From UBA7236 sp031372705 (GTDB taxonomy: Bacteria; Bacteroidota; Bacteroidia; Chitinophagales; BACL12), in the NCBI GenBank assembly GCA_031372705.1, contig JANMLV010000266.1:1-28704 (forward strand): a DNA stretch of 28,704 bases, read 5' to 3'. The notes under the pieces are model-generated. The model saw only the letters and a list, made by a program, of their open reading frames with translations, had not been told where the DNA came from and searched no databases. Made by a program: the position numbers and the translations under genes. Positions 1-8,970 of this stretch are shown piece by piece. The stretch's first letter is position 1; each line of letters opens with the position of its first letter.

Positions 1-483
1 CCGCAAGTTCTCGTTCATAAGCATCATAACACTTTCTGTGTTATTTGCCATTGCATTAAAATACTCAGTATGACCGGGATATTGGAAACCTACAGTATGT
101 AAATTGTTCTTGTTGATGGGTGCTGTAACTAAAGCATCAATTTTACCGCTAACTAAATCTGCAGTTGCCGTCTCTAAACTTATTAAAGCTGCCTTTGCAC
201 CAACTTCTGTTTCTTGTCCCGGAGTCAGAATTATCTCTTCAGTAATGCAATTGATAATATTTACTGCTTTTGGGTTGGCTTGCTCTGCGGTATTGCAGTT
301 GCTATAACTAAACCCTTCGGCATTAATCATTTTTTTATAAAATGAAATGATTCTATTTGAGCCGTAAATGATAGGCGTGCAGATGCTTAAAATGCGCTTG
401 TCTTCCAATGCCTTTATCAGCACCTCCGGTCCGATGCCGTTAACATCGCCCATTGTAAACCCTATTTTTATCTTAGTATCCAT
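1..483 (-). CDS. pdxA: 4-hydroxythreonine-4-phosphate dehydrogenase PdxA (3' part outside window)
   Basis: Oxidises 4-phosphohydroxy-L-threonine with NAD in the DXP-dependent branch of pyridoxal 5'-phosphate synthesis; cytoplasmic and metal-dependent. Seen: 161 codons from an ATG at 483 to the left edge with no stop. The product opens with the family signature TMGDVNGIGPEV (residues 10-21), then has TAPINK (120-125) and the metal-binding-type motif YPGHTEY with His at about 138. Family members are about 330-350 residues, so roughly half is missing because the window ends, not because the gene is broken. An exact Bacteroidota -7 element lies just upstream on the minus strand, so it has its own promoter. 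In E. coli pdxA and rsmA are operon neighbours; here they lie about 3 kb apart, divergent, with a metalloprotease gene between them. Confidence 0.94.
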   Translation of the reverse strand, partial: MDTKIKIGFTMGDVNGIGPEVLIKALEDKRILSICTPIIYGSNRIISFYKKMINAEGFSYSNCNTAEQANPKAVNIINCITEEIILTPGQETEVGAKAALISLETATADLVSGKIDALVTAPINKNNLHTVGFQYPGHTEYFNAMANNTESVMMLMNENLR

Positions 484-490
484 TAATCGG

Positions 491-518
491 CAAATATATG
501 AAGTGCGAAGTTAAGCAA
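491..518 (-). promoter_or_regulatory. Bacteroidota-type promoter of pdxA
   Basis: On the minus strand, TATATTTG (498 down to 491) matches the -7 consensus TAnnTTTG exactly. A TTG at 518-516 sits 17 bases further upstream, as expected for the -33 element. The last base of the -7 box is only 7 bases from the pdxA ATG, so the predicted leader is a few bases at most. Start-point assignment is inference. Confidence 0.6.
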
Positions 519-742
519 TTGGTATGAGGATTTTCGCGCATGAGGTAGAATTGGCGATTATCTATCGCCTTGCAACAATTTGATTTAAGTATAAAAAAGT
601 AATGTTTCTGAAAAAACATAGTGAAGTTTCTATCGAAGCACTTGCACTTGTAATTGCAAAAGTAACATTATGCTAAAATAAAATTAATGCGTTCATTTTT
701 GACATAAATAAAATCAATCTTTCAATTTGTATAATCGAATAT

Positions 743-777
743 AAAAAAATCCGCAAATTTAATTTGCAGATTTTTTT
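743..777 (-). terminator. Rho-independent terminator of the metalloprotease gene
   Basis: Positions 743-758 pair with 762-777 around a 3-base loop: an A7/T7 base, then ATC and GCAAAT type pairs, 16 positions with one irregular pair at 752/768. Read on the minus strand that pair is a U-G wobble; read on the plus strand it is a C-A mismatch. The hairpin is therefore more stable in minus-strand RNA. It begins 12 bases after the minus-strand stop codon at 790-792 and ends in a U-run. Confidence 0.8.
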
Positions 778-789
778 ATATGATTTTAT

Positions 790-3234
790 TTATTCAATAA
801 CAATTATTTTTTCAGTTGTTGTGTCAGCGAATTTAAAAGCGATATAATATACTCCAGGCAATACATTGAGATTGAAATTTATTTTATTGTTTTGAAAATT
901 AATAATCGATGTGTTTTCATAAACAATTTGTCCTGTTATATTTATTATTTTACAATTTATTTCTCCTGAAAAATTATTTATCGCCACCATAAATTCGCCG
1001 TTTGCAGGGTTGGGATAAATGATAATATTTGATGCGTCGATTTGCATGATATCAACTTCTTGGCAATCGCCGATAACAGCTGCAGATGTTACACTACAGC
1101 CTGTTGCTGTTGTTAGTTCAACACTGTATTCTCCTGCTTCAACAATTACTAAGGTGTCATTAATTTCGCCCACGATTTCGATGCCATCTTGAAACCAAGT
1201 GTATGTTGCACCGGCAACTGATTCGATGCTTAAAATACAATTTGAATTGGTAATAATTGGCGTTGCAGGACTTGGGCTTACCAGTATTGAAACAGATGCA
1301 CAAGTTGTAGTGCCACATTCGCCAATTGCCTGCACAAAATAAACTGTATTTTCGGTAGGGTTTACTGTTATGGTTTCCCCGGTTCCTATTGGTAATCCGG
1401 TGCAATCAGTTGCATACCAATTCCAAATTGCATCAGTGCCTAGCCCACCTCCATCAACACTTAAAACAGTGCTTTCACCCGGGCAAATAATTGTTTCTGA
1501 AGCATTAATGGCATCAGCAGGTATTGAAGGTGCGCATTCGGTGTAGGCACAAATTGAAAAATTGCCAAAAGCATCATCACCTACTTCCCACAATCGCAGT
1601 AAAAAAACCGTTCCGGGAGCGGCAGTTATCGTAAACCCGGGCATTAACGGTGCATAAATACTTCCATCAGCAACACATCCGTCAGGGTAACCTCCTAAAT
1701 CAGTGCAAATACCGGAATAAACTTTCATTCCCATGTCTTCAATAATATCGCCGTCATCGGTATCTATAATTACATAACCTTCAGCGGGAATAGTTACACT
1801 AAACCACACATCTCCCGCACTTTCTCCATCACAACCCACCGGCGGAATAACAGAATTAATTGCACCAATGTTAGTAGCATCCATCAAAACACAATTTGCG
1901 TTAACAGGAATATTTATTGGTGAACAAGGCCAATCATTTGCAGGTGGTAATTCACAGCCGCCTAAACATGCGGCTGCATTCACTTCATCAAAAATTAAAT
2001 CACCGGGTAAATCACCAAAACCAAATGAAAAGTTTTTACCGTAACCGGTTAAATGACAATAGCTCATTATTGTGCCTCCATCAAATGGCGTTGGCCCCGG
2101 GGCGCAGCCGCCTTCTGTTGTATAGCAATCGTCAATTGCACCGCCCGGCCATCCGCAATTATGCGTATGTGGTGATCCTAAGTTATGTCCCATTTCATGT
2201 GTAAATACATCGATAGTCCATGAATAAGTTGGGAAATCGTAATAAAAATTATAAATATTACTATATGCATAATTATAATCAGAACATAACGCAGGTAGCC
2301 AAGCTACGCCGCCTAAATTTTCATCATCGTATGTAATTAAATGCGCTAAGTCTCCATCAAACGAAGTGCGATAATCTTGAAATGCAACTAATGCATCATA
2401 TGATGATGAAGTCGGGTAAGGGTCTTCTGTAGTCCACACAAATATTTCAGAAATAATTGCAGTTATTCCTTCATTAAAATAAATTGTTGACGATACATTA
2501 AATAAGCCCACAATTTGATCAGCAGTTTGAACAATACCACCTTCATCTTGAAACATTTCATAATCAGCTTCGATAAATACACGCACACATGGTGTAATGT
2601 CTGCTACATCGGCAGGTCCTGCAGGCATTGGTATCAATGCTTCTTCATCAATAGTGGCACAATTCGTTAAGTTCGGAATTAATAAATCATTGTCGTTGTA
2701 AATAATATGTGTTGATGAAGATTTTAACTTTGCAATAACAATATTTCCAATTTCGGGAGATGATATAATGCCCAAAATTTCATCCTTATAAAAGCTCAAT
2801 GCAACTAACGATGCATTATTATTTTTAATAATTCCACGATAATGGGCACCACCAAAATATAATTCAGTATTCCCATTTGAATTAGTTACTTTTAAATTTG
2901 TTGTATTTATTTCGGACGGAAATAATTGCACAGTAATTGTTGTATCATGCATAGGAATTACAACTTCAATAAATGGATAATGTGCTAGCATTATTTCTTG
3001 AATTTGCATCGTATCTATAACAAAATAATTCGCATTATTCACTACAGTTTCAAAAGTATTTACAGCAAAAGTATTTGCAGTAAATGGGTTGAATTTATGC
3101 GGTGTAGCATTGGTTAATTCAAGATTTTGAACAACATTCGATAATGGTGTTTGAAATTCAGCAGCTGTTTGAGCAGTAATTATTTCGCCGATTAAAAAGC
3201 AAATTAATAATAAGGAAATTCGAAAAAATGACAT
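790..3234 (-). CDS. Secreted reprolysin-like zinc metalloprotease with T9SS sorting domain
   Basis: Predicted extracellular M12B-like metalloendopeptidase, exported by Sec and then by the type IX system. Order of parts: signal peptide (about 1-22, ending ITAQ); a propeptide-like region (to about 210); catalytic domain from about 216, with zinc-binding HEMGHNLGSPHTH from residue 346 and a Met-turn IMSYC around 389-393; a PPC-like beta-sandwich (about 432-570, with DVWFSV and a Cys-rich end); one or two Ig/PKD-like repeats (about 575-720); and a type A T9SS sorting domain (about 737-814) starting IIIYPNPANGEF and ending in the KIIVIE strand. All expected catalytic residues are visible. Length of 814 aa suits a multidomain family member. 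The gene is a single transcription unit with its own promoter and terminator. The substrate is unknown; nutrient scavenging or surface processing are the usual roles. Confidence 0.92.
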   Translation of the reverse strand: MSFFRISLLLICFLIGEIITAQTAAEFQTPLSNVVQNLELTNATPHKFNPFTANTFAVNTFETVVNNANYFVIDTMQIQEIMLAHYPFIEVVIPMHDTTITVQLFPSEINTTNLKVTNSNGNTELYFGGAHYRGIIKNNNASLVALSFYKDEILGIISSPEIGNIVIAKLKSSSTHIIYNDNDLLIPNLTNCATIDEEALIPMPAGPADVADITPCVRVFIEADYEMFQDEGGIVQTADQIVGLFNVSSTIYFNEGITAIISEIFVWTTEDPYPTSSSYDALVAFQDYRTSFDGDLAHLITYDDENLGGVAWLPALCSDYNYAYSNIYNFYYDFPTYSWTIDVFTHEMGHNLGSPHTHNCGWPGGAIDDCYTTEGGCAPGPTPFDGGTIMSYCHLTGYGKNFSFGFGDLPGDLIFDEVNAAACLGGCELPPANDWPCSPINIPVNANCVLMDATNIGAINSVIPPVGCDGESAGDVWFSVTIPAEGYVIIDTDDGDIIEDMGMKVYSGICTDLGGYPDGCVADGSIYAPLMPGFTITAAPGTVFLLRLWEVGDDAFGNFSICAYTECAPSIPADAINASETIICPGESTVLSVDGGGLGTDAIWNWYATDCTGLPIGTGETITVNPTENTVYFVQAIGECGTTTCASVSILVSPSPATPIITNSNCILSIESVAGATYTWFQDGIEIVGEINDTLVIVEAGEYSVELTTATGCSVTSAAVIGDCQEVDIMQIDASNIIIYPNPANGEFMVAINNFSGEINCKIINITGQIVYENTSIINFQNNKINFNLNVLPGVYYIAFKFADTTTEKIIVIE

Positions 3235-3256
3235 AAATTATAATAATTAGGTAGAG

Positions 3257-3264
3257 CAAATATA
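3257..3264 (-). promoter_or_regulatory. -7 element of the metalloprotease promoter
   Basis: Minus-strand TATATTTG matches TAnnTTTG exactly and lies 22 bases upstream of the ATG at 3234, giving a leader of roughly 15 bases. No good -33 TTG stands at the usual distance, so the promoter may be weak or activator-dependent. Confidence 0.5.
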
Positions 3265-3336
3265 CCCGATTTTCGCAATCCGGTATTTATATAATAGGCA
3301 TAAATTGCAGCACCTGTTCAATGGTTTTCATTTTCC

Positions 3337-3359
3337 TATCTTTTTAATCCTTTTCTTTG
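3337..3359 (+). promoter_or_regulatory. Candidate -7 elements for rsmA
   Basis: Two near-consensus boxes (7 of 8 against TATCTTTG) stand upstream of rsmA: TATCTTTT at 3337-3344 and TTTCTTTG at 3352-3359. The first would give a leader of about 18 bases, the second an almost leaderless message. I cannot tell which is used. Confidence 0.35.
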
Positions 3360-3368
3360 CATCAACTT

Positions 3369-4163
3369 ATGAGCAATCACTTTCATCACAACAAGGCCTT
3401 TGGTCAACATTTTTTAAAGAGTAACGACACCGCACAAAGCATTGTTGAAGCACTTCAGCCCTTAAGTCTTGCGCATAACATTCTTGAAATTGGTCCGGGT
3501 TTAGGCGTGTTGACTCAATTTTTGGAGAAAATTGAAGGAAAATCATTGTTTTTATCCGAAGTAGACAACAGAATAATTGAAATCTTAAAAAAAGATAGGG
3601 GTTTTTCACCGGATCGCATCTTAGAAGGCGATATCATAAGGATTGACCCAACTAAATATATTGATGGTCCTTTTGCCATTATAGGTAATTTCCCATATAA
3701 CATTTCCTCACAAATTCTTTTTAAAATGATAGACTTGAAAGATCGTGTTCCTCTTTTAGTTGGTATGTTTCAAAAGGAAATGGCACAGCGTGTTGCAGCA
3801 AAACATGGGAATAAAGATTATGGTGTAATTACCGTATTGGTTCAGTTGTATTACGACTGTGAATACCTTTTTGAACTGCCGCCTGAAGCATTCGATCCGC
3901 CGCCAAAAATTCATTCTGCAGTAATTAGGTTAACGAGAAAAACAACACCGGTTGACTTCGATGAAAAACTCATCAAAGTGATTGTTAAAGCGGGTTTCAA
4001 TCAACGTAGAAAAAAACTGTCCAATTCATTGTCACCTGTACCGGGGGCAAAGGATGCGGTTTCAGTGCTTGGTTTTGCCGACAAAAGAGCTGAACAGCTA
4101 AGTGTGTCAGATTTTATTTTACTCAGTAATACACTAAAACAAGATTTAACAACTATTAAGTAA
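3369..4163 (+). CDS. rsmA: 16S rRNA (adenine-N6,N6)-dimethyltransferase RsmA/KsgA
   Basis: Dimethylates two adjacent adenines in the 3'-terminal helix of 16S rRNA (A1518/A1519 in E. coli numbering) with SAM, during late 30S assembly. Seen: the N-terminal family signature FGQHFL just after the start, SAM-binding motif LEIGPGLG, the acidic SEVDNR, EGDII, and the catalytic IGNFPYNISS motif (NFPY, the N6-adenine methyltransferase motif IV). The C-terminal small helical domain is present (FNQRRKKL). I start it at the ATG at 3369 (264 aa); the TTG at 3357 would add only four residues and overlaps a putative -7 box. It is followed after 3 bases by the hydroxyacid dehydrogenase gene, so the two are probably co-transcribed. 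Confidence 0.96.
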   Translation: MSNHFHHNKAFGQHFLKSNDTAQSIVEALQPLSLAHNILEIGPGLGVLTQFLEKIEGKSLFLSEVDNRIIEILKKDRGFSPDRILEGDIIRIDPTKYIDGPFAIIGNFPYNISSQILFKMIDLKDRVPLLVGMFQKEMAQRVAAKHGNKDYGVITVLVQLYYDCEYLFELPPEAFDPPPKIHSAVIRLTRKTTPVDFDEKLIKVIVKAGFNQRRKKLSNSLSPVPGAKDAVSVLGFADKRAEQLSVSDFILLSNTLKQDLTTIK

Positions 4164-4166
4164 GTT

Positions 4167-5117
4167 ATGGCTACTAAAAAGGTGATTATAACCGATTATT
4201 TGCATCCGGTGTTAGCTGAATGGTTAATAAGCAAAGGGTTTCAAGTTGATATTTTACCTGATATTAGTAATAAGGAATTGTTTGCCGTTATACATCAATA
4301 CGACGGTCTGGTGCTGAGCACTAAAATATTGGTAACACCCAAATTGATTGATGCTGCAGTAAATCTTGCGTTTATAGCCAGAGCAGGGAGTGGTATGGAA
4401 AATATTGATGTGGCTTATGCGCAGGCTAAAAATATTATTGTAATTAATTCTCCGGAAGGTAATGCGAATGCAGTTGCCGAGCATGCAGTTGCCATGACTT
4501 TGTCTTTGCTCAACAATATTGTTCGAGCAGATCGGGAAATAAGAGGGGGCATTTGGCTACGCGAAGAAAACAGAGGTGAGGAGATTTCCGGAAAAACCAT
4601 CGGTATAATAGGTTTTGGCCATACAGGCAGTGCGTTTGCCGAGAAATGGAAAGGATTTAATGTAAACATTTTGGCGCATGATAAGTATAAATCCGGCTTC
4701 GGGACTGATTTTATTCAAGAAGTCACAATTAGGGAGATACAAAACCTAGCAGACATCATTTCATTCCATTTGCCGCTTAACGATGAAACACACCATTATT
4801 TTAACAGCACTTTTCTGAATGGTTTTGAAAAGAAAATTTGGGTAATTAACACCTCAAGAGGGAAAGTAGTTAGCACAAAAAACTTGATTGAAGGCCTCGA
4901 CTCCGGAAAAATACTTGGAGCTGCCCTCGATGTGTTCGAAAACGAGAAATTTTATCAGTTGGAGGGCGAAGATTTAGAATTAATGCAAAATTTATCAGGT
5001 AGACACAATATTATTCTTACCCCTCACGTTGCCGGTTGGACACATAGTTCACACTATAAATTATCCCAAATTCTGGCTGAAAAGCTTGATGACATTGATA
5101 TTGCAAGTAGAAAGTGA
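4167..5117 (+). CDS. D-isomer-specific 2-hydroxyacid dehydrogenase (NAD-dependent)
   Basis: Cytoplasmic NAD(P)-dependent oxidoreductase that interconverts a 2-oxoacid and a D-2-hydroxyacid; the substrate cannot be read from sequence. Seen: an N-terminal catalytic half with the RAGSGMENID segment; the Rossmann motif GFGHTG at residues 149-154; and the catalytic trio Arg in NTSRGK (about 231), Glu in DVFENE (about 260) and His in TPHVAGWT (about 287). At 316 aa it lacks the C-terminal ACT domain of E. coli-type SerA, so it could be a short phosphoglycerate dehydrogenase or a glyoxylate/hydroxypyruvate reductase-like enzyme. It begins 3 bases after rsmA. No hairpin terminator is apparent in the 118 bases after it. 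Confidence 0.9.
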   Translation: MATKKVIITDYLHPVLAEWLISKGFQVDILPDISNKELFAVIHQYDGLVLSTKILVTPKLIDAAVNLAFIARAGSGMENIDVAYAQAKNIIVINSPEGNANAVAEHAVAMTLSLLNNIVRADREIRGGIWLREENRGEEISGKTIGIIGFGHTGSAFAEKWKGFNVNILAHDKYKSGFGTDFIQEVTIREIQNLADIISFHLPLNDETHHYFNSTFLNGFEKKIWVINTSRGKVVSTKNLIEGLDSGKILGAALDVFENEKFYQLEGEDLELMQNLSGRHNIILTPHVAGWTHSSHYKLSQILAEKLDDIDIASRK

Positions 5118-5175
5118 CTGTAATATGATAGTAATCTGACTTGATGGTGACGATAAATTTTATTTACAGATATAC

Positions 5176-5204
5176 TTTTGTTTTCGAATATTTACATAAT
5201 TTAG
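5176..5204 (+). promoter_or_regulatory. Candidate promoter of the TonB receptor unit
   Basis: TTTTG (5176-5180) and TAATTTAG (5197-5204, 7 of 8 against TAnnTTTG) are spaced 16 bases apart, a little short of the usual spacing. The box ends 31 bases upstream of the ATG at 5236. It is the best promoter candidate in this 118-base gap. Confidence 0.4.
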
Positions 5205-5235
5205 CGACTCTTAACAAATTTTAAACTTTAGGTCT

Positions 5236-8200
5236 ATGAATAAACTCCTTTACGCACTCGTCGTATTTGTAATGTGTGTGAGTTCTGCAATCGCTCAGTC
5301 CGGCGAGATTCAGGGAAAAGTAGTAAACGGCAAAAACGAAGGTATACCCTTCGCTAACGTAGTAGTTTACAAAAATGGAATCCTAGAAACCGGTGCAACT
5401 ACTGATTTCGACGGAAAATACTCTATTCCTGCTCTTCAGCCCGGAACTTACGAAGTAGAAGCCTCTTATGTTGGAATGAAGCAAAGGCTTACCGGCATTG
5501 TTGTTTCACAAGGTATTGTCTTTTTACCTGACTTTAATCTAAGTGAACAAGTGCTTGAAACCATTGTAATTAAGTATGAAGCACCTTTAGTAGATAAAGG
5601 TAATACTAGTACCGGTGGTGTAGTAACTAAGGAGGACATCCAGAAAATTGCTACACGTAACGTTACATCTATTGCCGCTACCAAAGAAGGTGTTTATCAA
5701 AGTGATGAAGGCGCAGGCCTTAGCATCAAAGGTTCTCGTGGTGACGCAACCGAATTTATTATTGACGGTGTGCGCGTTTCGGGTTCTTTGAAGTTACCGC
5801 AAGATGCCATCGAGCAACTTGAAGTAATTACCGGTGGTGTTGACCCAAAATATGGTGACGCTACAGGTGGTTTCATATCAATTACTACACGTGGTCCCGC
5901 AAAAGATTATAACGGAAGTATAGAATTAGCTTCGTCACAGTATTTAGATGATTATGGCTATAACTTGGCTTCTGTGTTCTTAACAGGTCCTTTTATTGTA
6001 AAAAATAAAGGCACTGACTCCGCTCAAGCGAAATTTGGCTTCTTTTTAGCCGGCGAGCTTGAAATGGAAAAAGATCCTGACCCTGCTTCAATAGCTAACT
6101 ATAAAGTGAAAGACGATGTAATGGAAAGTTTGTCGGCAGATCCACTTCGACCATCAATCAGCGGACTTGGATTCAACAAGAATTCAGAGTTCGTTACAAT
6201 GGATGACCTTGAAGAAATTGGATATAGGCAAAACACTAACAACTATGGCATTGCACTTTCAACAAAACTCGATTACAAATTTTCAAGAAATACAAACGTT
6301 CAGGTTGGACTAACTTGGAGAAAATCTCATGCTGACACTTATAGTAGGAACTTTGCATTATTTAATTCAGAAAATAATCCGGTTGATGACCAAAATACTT
6401 ACCGCGGTTATATTCGTTTCACCCAACGTTTCCCTGAAAAGAAAGCCGTTGAGGGCGATCGCTCAGTAATTGGTAACGCTTATTACGCTATTCAAGCAGA
6501 TTATACCAAATTCATCGCCACACGCCAAGATAGCGATCATGGTATGAACCCTTGGGCATATGGTTATATTGGACAGTACAATACCTTTAAAGCACCTGTT
6601 TATTTCTATAATACAGATGAAACAACAGGATTAACAGGTTGGACGCTTGCAGGTTATGCGGATACATTAGTTGAATTTACTCCCGGTGATGCAAATCCTG
6701 AATTGTCGGAATATACGACTGAATTTTATGAAGGCAGTGGAGCTTCACCTTCGAGCTTGTTCGATATTCAATTAGGTGGTGGTTTACTAAACGGTGAGTC
6801 TTCTTCACTTTTCCTATCTACATATAATATGTGGTGGAATAGCGGAGTGCCTTGGTTTAACTATTCGAAAACTAATGAAGATCAATACAGCCTTACCTTT
6901 AATTCATCTTTGGATGTGAAGAATCCAAATGGTAAAAATGCGTCTAAACACGCAATCGAATTCGGTTTTGAATTCCAACAGCGAATCGAACGTTTTTATG
7001 GTGTAAACCCGATTGGTTTATGGACAATTGCTCGTCAACTTACCAATAAACATATCTTAACTTTAGATACTGATAATCCGATTTTAATAATTGATGGTCA
7101 GGAATATACTTATGATGAGTATTTAAATACACCGGGTTTGTATTTCGGCGAATTTGATACTATTACTTATGACAGATTATTATTAGAAGATGACCAAGCT
7201 TATTTCGATCAGCAGTTAAGAGCTAAATTGAACGAAATGGGAATGAATGTTGGTGAATTAGATTACATCAACGTTGATAATCTTCCTTTAGATGTATTTT
7301 CAATGGAATTATTTAGTGCTGATGAATTATTAAATCAAGGTAGCGCTTTAGTTTTCTATAATGGTTTTGATTATTTAGGTAACAATTCAGGTGATGTTAT
7401 TTCTTTCAACGATTTCTTTACGAAAGAGGAAAATGGAATTAAAACACGACCAATTGATGCCTTCAGACCTGTATATACTGCCGGTTATATCCAAGATCGT
7501 TTCAACTTTAATGATATCGTATTCCGTGTAGGTGTGCGTGTTGACCGTTACGATGCAAACCGCAAAGTTTTGAGAGATAAATATTCATTATATGATGTTT
7601 ATTCAACATCTGAAGTTGATGGTGGTTTAAATCCAAATGGTGCTCACCCGGGTAATATTGGTGAAGACTATGTAGTATATGTTGATGACTTTAACAGTCC
7701 TTCACCTACAGTTGTCGGATATCGCGACGAGGATACTTGGTATAATGCTGATGGTCAAGAAGTTGCTGACCCTAACGTTATTGCTGTGAGTTCATCTACA
7801 GGAACAATTACACCGTATGTTATTGATCCTGAAGCTAACATTAAAGATGAAACGTTTGATCCAAACTCATCTTTTACAGATTATACGCCACAAATTACAA
7901 TCATGCCAAGGATAGCTTTTTCATTCCCTATTTCTAAACAAGCGGATAAAGAAGCGTTATTCTTTGCACATTACGATATCTTAACTCAGCGTCCTCCAAC
8001 AGGAACAGGTGCAACACCGGCTGATTATTATTTCTTCTTAGAAAATGCAGGTGCATTGTTAGATAATCCGGATTTGAAACCTGAAAAAACAATCGATTAT
8101 CAAATTGGTTTCCAACAACAATTATCTGCATCTTCTGTAATCAAAATTTCTGCATTCTATAAAGAATTGCGTGATATGATTCAGATTATTAACGTGCCTT

Positions 8201-8949
8201 ATGCTTATCCGCTTTCTTATACTACTTATGGTAATATCGACTTTGGAACAGTAAAAGGTTTAACAGTATCTTACGATATTGCTCGTAGAACACGTAACTT
8301 GAAATTATCTACCAGCTATACACTCCAGTTTGCTGATGGAACAGGTTCAAACTCTACATCTCAAATAAATTTAGTAGGTGCCGGACAACCGAACTTAAGA
8401 ACTATTATACCTTTATCTTATGACTCACGTCATAGTGTTAAATTAGTAATGGATTATCGTTATGATGATCCGGATGGTTCACAGCCTAATTGGTTAGATA
8501 ACGCAGGTTTAAACGTAACATTTAACTCACGTTCAGGAGAGCCTTATACACGCCAAGCAAATGCACTTCCAACTGCACAGTTTGGTATTGCTAACCGCTC
8601 AACTTTAGACGGTGCAATTAATGGTTCACGTTTACCATGGCATTTCCGTACTGATATTAAATTAGATAAAGCATTCTATTTTGGATTAGGTAAACAAGAT
8701 CGCCCTGTAACTATGGATGTATACTTGTGGGTGCAAAACTTGCTTGATGCAGAAAACATCATAGCAGTTTATGCTTACACAGGAAATGCTTTAGACGATG
8801 GTTATCTTACATCTGCAGAAGGAGTTGAAGCTATTACAGCACAAGTTGACCCTGCAGCATTTACTGATTTATACACTATTAAAATGATGAACCCTGATAA
8901 TTATAGTATTCCAAGAAGAATTCGTTTAGGTGTTTCATTTGATTTCTAA
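5236..8949 (+). CDS. Large TonB-dependent receptor with carboxypeptidase-regulatory-like domain
   Basis: Outer-membrane receptor/transporter powered by TonB. Seen: signal peptide (about 1-20, ending AIAQ); a CarboxypepD_reg-like beta-sandwich at about 22-105 (GKVVNGKNEGIPFANV, DFDGKYSI); a plug domain at about 115-235, including FIIDGVRVSG near 174-183 and ITGGVDPKYGDATGG; then about 1000 residues of alternating strands and loops typical of a barrel, ending PRRIRLGVSFDF with the terminal Phe typical of BAM substrates. The barrel region is far longer than the 600-700 residues needed for 22 strands, so the extracellular loops must be large. It is not followed by a SusD-type lipoprotein gene; 21 bases later comes the 1292-aa secreted protein, then a PorV-like barrel. 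The ligand is unknown. It could serve that secreted protein rather than a nutrient. Confidence 0.88.
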   Translation: MNKLLYALVVFVMCVSSAIAQSGEIQGKVVNGKNEGIPFANVVVYKNGILETGATTDFDGKYSIPALQPGTYEVEASYVGMKQRLTGIVVSQGIVFLPDFNLSEQVLETIVIKYEAPLVDKGNTSTGGVVTKEDIQKIATRNVTSIAATKEGVYQSDEGAGLSIKGSRGDATEFIIDGVRVSGSLKLPQDAIEQLEVITGGVDPKYGDATGGFISITTRGPAKDYNGSIELASSQYLDDYGYNLASVFLTGPFIVKNKGTDSAQAKFGFFLAGELEMEKDPDPASIANYKVKDDVMESLSADPLRPSISGLGFNKNSEFVTMDDLEEIGYRQNTNNYGIALSTKLDYKFSRNTNVQVGLTWRKSHADTYSRNFALFNSENNPVDDQNTYRGYIRFTQRFPEKKAVEGDRSVIGNAYYAIQADYTKFIATRQDSDHGMNPWAYGYIGQYNTFKAPVYFYNTDETTGLTGWTLAGYADTLVEFTPGDANPELSEYTTEFYEGSGASPSSLFDIQLGGGLLNGESSSLFLSTYNMWWNSGVPWFNYSKTNEDQYSLTFNSSLDVKNPNGKNASKHAIEFGFEFQQRIERFYGVNPIGLWTIARQLTNKHILTLDTDNPILIIDGQEYTYDEYLNTPGLYFGEFDTITYDRLLLEDDQAYFDQQLRAKLNEMGMNVGELDYINVDNLPLDVFSMELFSADELLNQGSALVFYNGFDYLGNNSGDVISFNDFFTKEENGIKTRPIDAFRPVYTAGYIQDRFNFNDIVFRVGVRVDRYDANRKVLRDKYSLYDVYSTSEVDGGLNPNGAHPGNIGEDYVVYVDDFNSPSPTVVGYRDEDTWYNADGQEVADPNVIAVSSSTGTITPYVIDPEANIKDETFDPNSSFTDYTPQITIMPRIAFSFPISKQADKEALFFAHYDILTQRPPTGTGATPADYYFFLENAGALLDNPDLKPEKTIDYQIGFQQQLSASSVIKISAFYKELRDMIQIINVPYAYPLSYTTYGNIDFGTVKGLTVSYDIARRTRNLKLSTSYTLQFADGTGSNSTSQINLVGAGQPNLRTIIPLSYDSRHSVKLVMDYRYDDPDGSQPNWLDNAGLNVTFNSRSGEPYTRQANALPTAQFGIANRSTLDGAINGSRLPWHFRTDIKLDKAFYFGLGKQDRPVTMDVYLWVQNLLDAENIIAVYAYTGNALDDGYLTSAEGVEAITAQVDPAAFTDLYTIKMMNPDNYSIPRRIRLGVSFDF

Positions 8950-8970
8950 AAAAAAGTTAAACTGGTAGAT

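Larger units (their letters stand above)
484..789. other. 306-bp intergenic region between pdxA and the metalloprotease gene
   Basis: AT-rich spacer with no convincing coding sequence on either strand. Its left end holds the pdxA promoter (491-518) and its right end the metalloprotease terminator (743-777). In between I see only a weak 6-bp inverted repeat around 603-620 (ATGTTT ... AAACAT) with no U-run, and no recognisable RNA gene or repeat. Confidence 0.6.

Noticed and set aside
104..307. 67-codon plus-strand frame at the left edge
   Set aside because: It lies wholly opposite pdxA, whose minus-strand product carries clear family motifs; the plus frame has no recognisable domain.
3357..3368. 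TTG start four codons upstream for rsmA
   Set aside because: It overlaps a near-consensus -7 box and adds residues not needed before the conserved FGQHFL block; the ATG at 3369 is simpler.
4167..5117. Calling the hydroxyacid dehydrogenase SerA
   Set aside because: No ACT domain is present and the substrate specificity cannot be read from the motifs, so only the family name is given.
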